NCBI GenBank assembly: GCA_025456385.1 | Contig: JALOKS010000130.1 | Coordinates: forward strand, 1-7,246 | Length of the DNA stretch: 7,246 bases | Reading direction: 5' to 3' | Source: Thermoanaerobaculales bacterium | GTDB taxonomy: Bacteria; Acidobacteriota; Thermoanaerobaculia; Thermoanaerobaculales; Sulfomarinibacteraceae | Shown here: piece after piece, positions 1-5,659 of the stretch | How the letters are laid out: each line of letters starts with the position of its first letter | How positions within the stretch are numbered: position 1 is the first letter of the stretch | The notes under the pieces: generated by a model | What the model was told of the DNA's origin: nothing | The model's input: only the letters and a program-made list of their open reading frames with translations | The model's database searches: none | Position numbers and translations under genes: made by a program

Positions 1-549
1 CTCGGTGAAGGCGAGCTGGACCTCGGCCGCCGCCACCCGCGACTCGGCCTGACCGACCGCGGCGCGCGCCGCCGCGCAGGCGGCACGGCTGCGATCGCGC
101 TCGCTCGCCAGCAGGTCGAGGCTCTGGTCGCTGGCGATCCCCTGCGCGTGCAGCGCCTGCGCCCGCGCGAGCTCCTTCTCGGCGAGCTCGGCCGCGAGGC
201 AGATCTCCTCGGCCTGCGCCCGCGCCGCGACGACCGTCGCGCGCGCCGAGTGCAGCTCGGCGCGCTGGGCGCGGCTGTCGAGGGCGACGAGCAGGTCGCC
301 GGCCGCCACGCGGTCGCCCTCGCGGTGCGGCAGGGTGACCACGAGGCCGCCGATCTGCGGCGACAGCTGGGCGCGGCGCCGCACCTTGACGGTCCCGGCG
401 CGGGTGTTGGTGACGGTCTCCTCCACCTCCCCGCGCTCCGCGGGCGCGACCCTCACCTCCACGATCTCGGGGGCGAGCACGGTCACGCGCAGCACCACCA
501 CCAGCGCGGCGAGGGCCAGCACGACGAGGATCCAGCGGGCGTGTTTCAT
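1..549 (-). CDS. HlyD/RND-family efflux periplasmic adaptor subunit (membrane fusion protein), C-terminal part outside window
   Basis: Periplasmic adaptor that links an inner-membrane exporter (RND or ABC) to an outer-membrane channel. The first 183 residues are visible; the gene continues past the left edge. Seen: a short basic N-terminus (MKHAR), one hydrophobic anchor at residues 7-25, a beta stretch (about 30-60), then the first half of a lipoyl-like domain (about 65-91) with the family-typical pattern QIGGLV...EGDRVAAGDLLVALD. An Ala/Glu/Arg-rich region at about 93-182 has the character of the alpha-hairpin coiled coil and includes the common turn-like segment ALHAQGIASDQSLD. The ATG at 549 is the only plausible start; no other start codon lies in frame just upstream. 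No Shine-Dalgarno is visible. The gene is divergent from the POT transporter at 659. The exporter partner is not in the window, so the substrate is unknown. The family call is firm; subfamily is not. Confidence 0.9.
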   Translation of the reverse strand, partial: MKHARWILVVLALAALVVVLRVTVLAPEIVEVRVAPAERGEVEETVTNTRAGTVKVRRRAQLSPQIGGLVVTLPHREGDRVAAGDLLVALDSRAQRAELHSARATVVAARAQAEEICLAAELAEKELARAQALHAQGIASDQSLDLLASERDRSRAACAAARAAVGQAESRVAAAEVQLAFTE

Positions 550-658
550 GATGCCGCATTCTACGCCCGCGGCCGGCGGACGCCCGTTCCCGCCGCCGGG
601 TTTGCGCCGCTCCCTTTCCGGGCTACAGTTGCGGGTCCGAAGACCCCGCGGAGGGCCC
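550..658. promoter_or_regulatory. Divergent intergenic region with weak candidate promoters
   Basis: This 109-nt gap separates the two divergent genes and must hold both promoters unless transcription comes from elsewhere. On the plus strand TTTGCG (601-606), 17 nt and TACAGT (624-629) form a weak sigma70-like pair. They are followed by a small hairpin, GGGTC-CGAA-GACCC (633-646), and the Shine-Dalgarno GGAGG (650-654), 4 nt before the ATG at 659. On the minus strand TAGAAT (563 down to 558) resembles a -10 element but ends only 8 nt before the adaptor ATG; no -35 is seen. All promoter assignments here are pattern matches only. Confidence 0.35.
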
Positions 659-2023
659 ATGCAGCAGCCGATGACCGGCGATCCCGCCGCCGCCCCGACC
701 TGGCGCTTCCCGCGCACCTTCTGGACCGGCAACGCCGCCGAGCTCTGCGAGCGCGCAGCCTACTACGGCACCTTCATCGCGCTCCGCACCTACCTGATCC
801 GGGTGGTCGGGCTCGACGACGTGCAGGCCGGCGTGGTCGCCGGCCTCTTCGGCGGCTGGATCTACCTGGTGCCGTTCTTCACCGGCGCCCTCGCCGACCG
901 GATGGGCTTCCGCCGCGCGCTGATGCTCGCCTTCGCGCTGCTGACCGTGGGCTACGGCACCCTCGGGGTCTTCCACACCCTCGCCCCGGTGCTCGCCGGC
1001 CTGGCCCTCGTCGTTCTCGGCGGCGCCTTCGTCAAGCCGGTGATCACGGGCACGGTGGCGAAGTCCTCGGACGCGGTCAACCGCGCGCGCGCCTTCTCGA
1101 TCTTCTACATGGTGGTCAACATCGGCTCGTTCACCGGCAAGACCATCGTCGCGCCGATGCGCATCCAGATGGGCGTCGAGACGGTGCCGTACTTCTCGGC
1201 CGGCGCCTGCCTCTTCGCCCTCGCCCTGGTGGCGCTGATCTACCGGCCGCCGGACGACACCGCCGCGCAGCCCAAGAATCTGCGCGAGACCCTGCAGGGC
1301 ATGTGGATGGCGCTGCGCAACCTGCGCTTCTTCGCGCTCATCCTCATCACCGCCGGTTTCTGGTCGATCCAGGGGCAGCTCTACGCCTCGATGCCCGACT
1401 ACGTGCTGCGGATGGCCGGCGAGACCTACAAGCCCGAGTGGTACGCCAACGTCAACCCGCTGGTGGTGGTCCTGCTCGTGGTCGCCGTGACCCAGCTGGT
1501 GCGGACGTGGAAGCCCGAGAGCTCGATGCTGGTCGCGATGGCCCTGATCCCTCTGTCGTCGCTGGCGATGGCCTCCTCCGCCTGGTTCGCGGGCCCCGTG
1601 AAGGTCCTCGGGCTCTCGCTCCACCCGATCACGCTGATGATGGTGATCGGCATCGCGATCCAGGGCCTCGCCGAGTGCTTCCTCTCCCCGAAGTGGCTCG
1701 AGTTCGCCTCCAAACAGGCGCCGCGCGGCCGCGAGGGCGTGTTCCTCGGCTTCGCCCACATGAACACCTTCTTCGCCTGGATCTTCGGCTTCATCTTCTC
1801 GGGCTACCTGCTCAAGACCTACTGCCCGGAGCCGGGCACCCTGTCGGACGCCGTGCGGGCGCAGCACGCCCTCGCCCTCGCCGGCCAGGGGCCGCTGCCG
1901 GCGGCCTACGCCCAGGCCCACTACCTGTGGTACGCCTACGCCGGGATCGGGGCGCTGTCCTTCCTCGCGCTGGTGAGCTTCATCTGGATCACGGGCCGCC
2001 TCGACCGGCGGGCGCAGGCGTGA
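659..2023 (+). CDS. POT/PTR2-family (MFS) proton-coupled oligopeptide transporter-like protein
   Basis: Multi-pass inner-membrane symporter, predicted 454 aa, slightly shorter than typical bacterial POT proteins (about 480-500). POT hallmarks can be read directly. The TM1 ExxER motif is present as E28-L-C-E31-R32 followed by AAYYG. The TM4 lysine sits in GGAFVKP (K126). The PTR2-like segment FSIFYMVVNIGSFTG covers 147-160. The TM10 element AECFLSPKW contains the conserved glutamate (E339) and proline. In characterised POTs the ExxER residues, the TM4 Lys and the TM10 Glu handle protons and bind the peptide termini. About a dozen hydrophobic segments are visible. The ATG at 659 was chosen because GGAGG lies 4 nt upstream; an in-frame ATG at 671 is an alternative. 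The frame stays open further upstream, but that part is antisense to the adaptor gene and has no family similarity. Substrate is unproven: di/tripeptides are the family default, and some members carry other solutes. Confidence 0.88.
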   Translation: MQQPMTGDPAAAPTWRFPRTFWTGNAAELCERAAYYGTFIALRTYLIRVVGLDDVQAGVVAGLFGGWIYLVPFFTGALADRMGFRRALMLAFALLTVGYGTLGVFHTLAPVLAGLALVVLGGAFVKPVITGTVAKSSDAVNRARAFSIFYMVVNIGSFTGKTIVAPMRIQMGVETVPYFSAGACLFALALVALIYRPPDDTAAQPKNLRETLQGMWMALRNLRFFALILITAGFWSIQGQLYASMPDYVLRMAGETYKPEWYANVNPLVVVLLVVAVTQLVRTWKPESSMLVAMALIPLSSLAMASSAWFAGPVKVLGLSLHPITLMMVIGIAIQGLAECFLSPKWLEFASKQAPRGREGVFLGFAHMNTFFAWIFGFIFSGYLLKTYCPEPGTLSDAVRAQHALALAGQGPLPAAYAQAHYLWYAYAGIGALSFLALVSFIWITGRLDRRAQA

Positions 2024-2083
2024 CGGAGGCGGCGCGGAACCTCGGGGGCCCGCGAGGCGTATCCTGAAGCAGAGGAACCCGCC

Positions 2084-2782
2084 ATGACCCGCTCCCGGCT
2101 CCCGCTCGCGTTCGCAGCGTCGCTCCTCCTGCTCGCCGGCTGTGCTGTCAACTCGCCGATCACCATCGCCGACGGAGCGATCGTGGAGGGCGGGCGGACC
2201 ACGGTCAACGGCGGCATCTCGATCGGCTCGGGCTGCGAGGTGCGCGGCAGCTGCCGCACCGTCAACGGCCGGATCACGGTCGGCTCCTCGACCGAGGTCG
2301 GCTCGCTGCACACCGTCAACGGCTCGGTCGACATCGCCCGCGACGTCGTCGTGGCGGGCGGCGTCGGCACGGTCAACGGCTACCTCAGCCTGGCCGAGAA
2401 CGTCACTGTCGAGGGCGACCTGGAGACCGTCAACGGCGCCCTGAGCTGCGCCGGCGGGACGGTCACGGGCGAGGCCTCGACGGTCAACGGCACGATCTCG
2501 CTCGAAGGCACGCGGGTCGGGGGATCGGTCTCGACGACCAACGGCGCGGTGCGGCTGCGGGGGCAGTCGCGCGTCGCCGGGGACATCGTCATCCACGGCG
2601 CGAAGCCGCGCCGGCCGGCGGCGCGCCCGCTCGTGATCACGATCGCGGACGGCTCGGTGGTCGAGGGCGACGTGATCGTCCGCGACGACGACCGCGCGGT
2701 GCAGGTCGTCCTCGAGAGCGGCGGCGCCGTCCTCGGGAAGGTGGTCAACGCCGAGGTGGTCGACCGCTCGGGTGGCGCCTGA
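2084..2782 (+). CDS. Lipoprotein with seven-rung TVNG beta-helix-like repeats
   Basis: Predicted 232-aa lipoprotein. The N-terminus MTRSR plus a Leu/Ala-rich stretch ends in the lipobox LLAGC (Cys20). The next residues are A-V-N with no Asp at +2, compatible with outer-membrane sorting by the E. coli rule. The body is a regular repeat with VNG at 41, 60, 78, 97, 116 and 134 and a diverged TNG at 152, so the period is 18-19 residues. Beta-prone V/I/S/T positions alternate between the rungs. This is what a single-turn-per-repeat beta-helix or solenoid would look like, similar in spirit to bactofilin-like or DUF4097-like proteins; I do not assign either family. After a Pro/Arg linker (174-182) the segment ITIADGxxVEG seen at 26-36 recurs at 185-195. 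The Shine-Dalgarno AGAGGA (2071-2076) lies 7 nt before the ATG. The gene follows the transporter by 60 nt and could be co-transcribed. Molecular function is unknown; a structural or surface role is an inference. Confidence 0.85.
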   Translation: MTRSRLPLAFAASLLLLAGCAVNSPITIADGAIVEGGRTTVNGGISIGSGCEVRGSCRTVNGRITVGSSTEVGSLHTVNGSVDIARDVVVAGGVGTVNGYLSLAENVTVEGDLETVNGALSCAGGTVTGEASTVNGTISLEGTRVGGSVSTTNGAVRLRGQSRVAGDIVIHGAKPRRPAARPLVITIADGSVVEGDVIVRDDDRAVQVVLESGGAVLGKVVNAEVVDRSGGA

Positions 2783-2795
2783 GCCCGATCCGCGT

Positions 2796-2831
2796 TTGAC
2801 AGCCCGCCCCCTTGGTATTAACCTGTAACAC
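2796..2831 (+). promoter_or_regulatory. Candidate promoter and operator of the RHH-znuACB operon
   Basis: A perfect -35 TTGACA lies at 2796-2801. The -10 is less certain: TAACCT (2819-2824) has the ideal 17-nt spacing but a poor match, and TATTAA (2816-2821) matches 4 of 6 at a short 14-nt spacing. An imperfect inverted repeat, GTTTGACAG (2794-2802) and CTGTAACAC (2823-2831), matches at 7 of 9 positions with 20 nt between arms and brackets the core promoter. That is the kind of widely spaced dyad some ribbon-helix-helix regulators use. No classical Zur box was recognised. The promoter is supported by the TTGACA and the local A/T enrichment in otherwise GC-rich DNA; the operator is speculative. 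Confidence 0.45.
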
Positions 2832-2857
2832 CGCCCCTCGGGACGGTGGAGGTTCCC

Positions 2858-3127
2858 ATGGCGACGCTCAGCGGCCGGCATCAGATGATCACCTTCAAGG
2901 CCGAGGAGGCCCTGGTCGAGGCGATGGAGCACATTCCCAACCGCTCCGAGTTCATCCGCTCGGCGATCCTCGCCGCCCTCGAGGGCGTGTGCCCCGTCTG
3001 TCACGGCACCGGAGTCCTCAACTTCAACCAGCAGCGCCACTGGCACGAGTTCCGCCGCACCCACCGCGTCGAGCGCTGCGACGACTGCGCCGAAGGCCGG
3101 CTCGTCTGCACCGCCGCCGGCGAGTGA
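2858..3127 (+). CDS. Small ribbon-helix-helix protein with C-terminal Cys/His zinc-ribbon-like tail, first gene of znu operon
   Basis: Predicted 89-aa cytoplasmic protein. Residues about 8-43 fit a CopG/MetJ/Arc-type ribbon-helix-helix: a short beta strand (RHQMITFKA), helix A (EEALVEAMEHI), a turn (PNRS) and helix B (EFIRSAILAALEG). RHH proteins dimerise and put the beta strand into the DNA major groove. The tail carries C45-P-V-C48-H-G-T-G, then H61, H63 and H69, then C74-D-D-C77 and C84. Two CxxC knuckles about 25 residues apart suggest a structural or sensory zinc site. The ATG at 2858 has the Shine-Dalgarno GGTGGAGG (2845-2852) 5 nt upstream; an in-frame GTG at 2846 lies inside that site and is rejected. 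It sits 11 nt ahead of znuA and is probably co-transcribed with znuA-znuC-znuB. By context it may be a metal-responsive regulator of this operon. Domain reading is fairly strong; the zinc-sensing role is inference. Confidence 0.85.
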   Translation: MATLSGRHQMITFKAEEALVEAMEHIPNRSEFIRSAILAALEGVCPVCHGTGVLNFNQQRHWHEFRRTHRVERCDDCAEGRLVCTAAGE

Positions 3128-3138
3128 GCCCGAGGGCC

Positions 3139-4008
3139 ATGCACGCAGCTGCCCGTCTCGTCGCCGCCTGCCTCGCGGCAGCCGCGATCTTCTCCCCGTC
3201 GACCGCCGCCGCCGCGGCGGAGCGGCCCCTGGTCTTCGTCGGCATCCCGCCGCTCGCGTGGGTGGTCGAGCAGCTGAGCGATCGCTTCGAGGTCCAGGTG
3301 CTGCTGCCGCCAGGGGCGTCGCCGCACGTCTACGAGCCGAGCCCGCGGCAGGTGGCCTCCCTCGACGGGGCCCGGCTCTACCTCCAGATCGGCCTGCCCT
3401 TCGAGGACCCATTGCTCGCGAAGATCAAAGCCCTGATGCCCGGGCTCCGGGTCGTCGACTGTCGGCAGGGCATCGAGCTCGTGGCGATGGAGGAGCACGG
3501 CCACGATCACGCCGACGGCTGGGCGGATCCCCACATCTGGCTCGACCCGCAGCGCATGGCGGCGGTCGCCGCCACTGCCGCCGCGGCCCTCGCCGAGCTG
3601 ATGCCGGCGCAACGCCACGCGATCGAGGATCGCCTGCGGGCGCTGCAGAGCGCCCTCGGCGAGACCGATGCCCGCATCGCGGGCCGCCTCGCTCCGCTGC
3701 GCGGCCGCACCCTGGTCGTGTTCCATCCCGCCTACGGCTACTTCACCCGCCGCTACGGGCTCACGCAGGTCGCGGTCGAGGTCGAGGGCAAGGCGCCCTC
3801 CGCCCGCCAGCTCGCCGCCATCGTCGACAGCCTCGAAGGCCTCCGGGTGCAGGCGATCTTCGTGCAGCCCCAGTTCTCGCAGATCGCGGCGCAGCGGGTC
3901 GCCGACGCCATCGGCTGCGCGGTCGTCGAGCTCGACCCCTTGGCCGGGGACTACCTCACGAACCTCGACACCATGGCCGGCCGCATCGCGGCCGCCCTCG
4001 GAGTCTGA
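3139..4008 (+). CDS. znuA: Zinc ABC transporter periplasmic substrate-binding protein ZnuA
   Basis: Cluster A-I (ZnuA/TroA-type) binding protein that captures Zn2+ in the periplasm and delivers it to ZnuB. Predicted 289 aa, a little shorter than E. coli ZnuA. A signal peptide runs MHAAARLVAACLAAAAIF with an Ala-rich cleavage region ending near residue 27. Likely metal ligands by family pattern are H63 (GASPHVYEPSP), H132 (DPHIWLDP), H196 (VFHPAYGYF) and D266 (VELDPLAGDY). The His/Asp-rich loop before the second ligand is short (EEHGHDHADGW, 118-128) compared with the long loops of many ZnuA proteins. Three His plus one Asp favours zinc over manganese, but the metal is not proven. The start is uncertain: ATG 3139 has GAGG 3 nt upstream, while an in-frame GTG at 3124 would overlap the upstream stop as GTGA and add five residues. 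Co-operonic with the RHH gene, znuC and znuB. Confidence 0.92.
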   Translation: MHAAARLVAACLAAAAIFSPSTAAAAAERPLVFVGIPPLAWVVEQLSDRFEVQVLLPPGASPHVYEPSPRQVASLDGARLYLQIGLPFEDPLLAKIKALMPGLRVVDCRQGIELVAMEEHGHDHADGWADPHIWLDPQRMAAVAATAAAALAELMPAQRHAIEDRLRALQSALGETDARIAGRLAPLRGRTLVVFHPAYGYFTRRYGLTQVAVEVEGKAPSARQLAAIVDSLEGLRVQAIFVQPQFSQIAAQRVADAIGCAVVELDPLAGDYLTNLDTMAGRIAAALGV

Positions 4009-4009
4009 G

Positions 4010-4756
4010 GTGGGAGCTCCGGATGTCATCGAGATCGACGAGCTGAGCTTCCGCTTCAACGGCGGGCCGCCGGTCCTCGAGAACGTCAGCCTGCGGGTGC
4101 AGGCGGGCGACTTCGCCTCGGTGATCGGCCCCAACGGCGGCGGCAAGACGACCCTCGTCAAGCTGATGCTCGGGCTCTACGCGCCCACCACGGGGCGGGT
4201 CCGGGTGCTCGGCCTGCCGCCCGAAAAGGCGCGGCCCCGCATCGGCTACATGCCGCAGCACGCGATGATGGACCCGAGGTTCCCCGCCCGCGCGCTCGAC
4301 GTCGTGCTGATGGGACGGCTCGGCCGCGGCATCCGCATCGCCACCTACGGCGCCGGCGACCGCCGGGCGGCCGCCGCCGCTCTCGACCGGGTCGGCCTCG
4401 CCGCCGACCGCGGCAGGCCCTTCTCCGATCTCTCCGGCGGCCAGCGCCAGCGCGTGCTGCTCGCGCGCGCGCTCGTCACCGAGCCCGAGCTGCTGCTGCT
4501 CGACGAGCCGGCCGCCAACCTCGACCAGAAGGTCGAGCAGGACTTCTTCGATCTCCTCAAGGAGCTCAACCGGCACCTCACGATCGTGCTCGTCTCCCAC
4601 GATCTCGGCTTCGTCGCGGGCTTCGTGCGCACCGTGATCTGCGTCCACCGCCGGGTCGACGTGCACCCCACGAGCTCACTCGACGGGCGCATGATCTCGG
4701 AGGTGTACGGCGGCGAGGTGCGGATGGTGCGCCACGACCACCGGTTGGACGAGTGA
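4010..4756 (+). CDS. znuC: Zinc ABC transporter ATP-binding protein ZnuC
   Basis: Cytoplasmic ATPase that powers zinc import through ZnuB. Predicted 248 aa, normal for the family. Motifs visible: Walker A GPNGGGKTT (40-48), Q-loop Q83 in YMPQH, signature LSGGQRQR (141-148), Walker B LLLLDEP (161-167) with the catalytic Glu, D-loop NLD (170-172) and H-loop H197 in LVSHD. All catalytic elements are intact. The start is a GTG at 4010, one base after the znuA stop, with GGAG (4000-4003) 6 nt upstream; no in-frame ATG lies nearby. The C-terminus ends in a short His-containing tail (RHDHRLDE). The stop overlaps the znuB start by one base (TGATG), implying coupled translation. The zinc assignment rests on the neighbouring ZnuA, since the ATPase alone could equally belong to a manganese or iron system. 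Confidence 0.93.
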   Translation: MGAPDVIEIDELSFRFNGGPPVLENVSLRVQAGDFASVIGPNGGGKTTLVKLMLGLYAPTTGRVRVLGLPPEKARPRIGYMPQHAMMDPRFPARALDVVLMGRLGRGIRIATYGAGDRRAAAAALDRVGLAADRGRPFSDLSGGQRQRVLLARALVTEPELLLLDEPAANLDQKVEQDFFDLLKELNRHLTIVLVSHDLGFVAGFVRTVICVHRRVDVHPTSSLDGRMISEVYGGEVRMVRHDHRLDE

Positions 4757-5622
4757 TGCAGTTCCTCGCCGCCGTCGCCGCCTACCCCTTCCTGCAGCAC
4801 GCCCTGCTCGCGGGGGTGCTGGCCGGCATCGCCTGCGGCGTCATGGGGTCGTACGTGGTGGTGCGCCGCATCACCTACATCGCCGGAGCCATCGCCCACT
4901 GCGTGCTCGCCGGGCTCGGCGCGGCCCGCTACCTGCAGGTCGTTCACGGCTGGCCGATCCACGCCGGCCAGGGCGCCATCGTCGCCGCCGTCGCTTCAGC
5001 GCTGATCATCGGCATGGTGAGCCTGCGCGCCCGCGAGCGGGAGGACACGGTGATCGGCGCCGTGTGGGCGATCGGCATGGCGATCGGCATCCTGTTCATC
5101 GCCGTCACCCCCGGCTACCACGAAGATCTGATGAGCTACCTCTTCGGCAACATCCTCCTCATCGGCCGCGGCGACCTCTGGATGATGGCGGCGCTCGACG
5201 CGGTGGTCGTCGTCCTCGGCCTCGGGCTCTACCCGCAGCTCGAGGCGGTCAGCTTCGACGAGGAGTTCGCGAAGCTGCGCGGCATCCGGGTCGAGCTCTA
5301 CGTCCTCGTTCTGCTGGTCCTGGTCGCCCTCACGGTGGTGCTGCTGGTGAGCGTGGTCGGCGTCGTGCTCGTGATCGCCCTCCTCACGCTGCCGGCGGCG
5401 ATTGCCGGCCAGTTCACGACCACCCTGCGCGGCATGATGGCGGCCGCATCGCTGCTCGCGGTCGGCTTCACCACCGCCGGGCTGGCACTCAGCTACGCTC
5501 CCGACCTGCCGGCGGGAGCGACGACCATCGTCCTCGCGGGTGTCGCCTACCTCGCAGTGCTGGCCGTCAAGGCTTTGCTCGCCAGGGGGCGAAACCGGAC
5601 CACCTCTCAGCCCCAGCTATAA
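4756..5622 (+). CDS. znuB: Zinc ABC transporter membrane permease ZnuB (ABC-3 family)
   Basis: Integral inner-membrane subunit that forms the zinc translocation path as a dimer with ZnuC. Predicted 288 aa with roughly eight hydrophobic segments, for example about 16-36, 45-60, 72-90, 100-117, 143-159, 181-199, 200-217, 228-246 and 253-275; some may be re-entrant. Family-typical segments are visible: GVMGSYVVVRR near 28-38, SYLFGNILL (127-135), the cytoplasmic FDEEFAKLRGIRV stretch (167-179) that resembles the coupling region, and VVGVVLVIALLTLPAA (200-215). ATG 4756 overlaps the znuC stop by one base; the adjacent GTG at 4753 is less likely. The stop TAA (5620-5622) lies inside a TATAAT box that probably drives the next gene. 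It completes the importer together with znuA and znuC. Confidence 0.93.
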   Translation: MQFLAAVAAYPFLQHALLAGVLAGIACGVMGSYVVVRRITYIAGAIAHCVLAGLGAARYLQVVHGWPIHAGQGAIVAAVASALIIGMVSLRAREREDTVIGAVWAIGMAIGILFIAVTPGYHEDLMSYLFGNILLIGRGDLWMMAALDAVVVVLGLGLYPQLEAVSFDEEFAKLRGIRVELYVLVLLVLVALTVVLLVSVVGVVLVIALLTLPAAIAGQFTTTLRGMMAAASLLAVGFTTAGLALSYAPDLPAGATTIVLAGVAYLAVLAVKALLARGRNRTTSQPQL

Positions 5623-5653
5623 TGACGGCGCAACCGTGCACGGTTGCAGGGAG
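5618..5653 (+). promoter_or_regulatory. TATAAT box, 18-bp perfect palindrome and Shine-Dalgarno ahead of the secreted protein
   Basis: A perfect -10 TATAAT (5618-5623) uses the znuB stop codon. No good -35 is seen at 16-18 nt upstream (CCGGAC at 5595-5600 at best). A perfect 18-bp palindrome, GCAACCGTGCACGGTTGC (5630-5647), begins about where transcription would start. It is followed directly by the Shine-Dalgarno AGGGAG (5648-5653), 6 nt before the ATG at 5660. The palindrome could be a dimeric repressor operator covering +1, or in RNA a 7-bp stem with a TGCA loop next to the ribosome site. No T-run follows it, so a terminator for the znu operon is unlikely. Confidence 0.6.
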
Positions 5654-5659
5654 CAGGCC

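Noticed and set aside
148..2067. A 639-codon plus-strand frame across the adaptor and transporter region.
   Set aside because: It is Arg/Pro/His-rich and out of frame with the motif-bearing transporter, and its first part is antisense to the adaptor gene.
2783..2857. A classical Zur box or zinc riboswitch ahead of the zinc operon.
   Set aside because: No match to the known AT-rich Zur palindromes was seen, and the 5' leader is too short for a structured riboswitch.
623..3412. A 929-codon open frame on the minus strand spanning the transporter, lipoprotein, RHH gene and part of znuA.
   Set aside because: Its product is Arg/Gly/Ala/His/Asp-rich low complexity and has no domain signal. It is antisense to four genes with clear family motifs and ribosome sites. 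Long antisense frames are expected in such GC-rich coding DNA.
5630..5647. The 18-bp palindrome as a terminator of the znu operon.
   Set aside because: No T-rich tract follows, and it lies between a consensus -10 and a Shine-Dalgarno, so a regulatory role for the next gene fits better.
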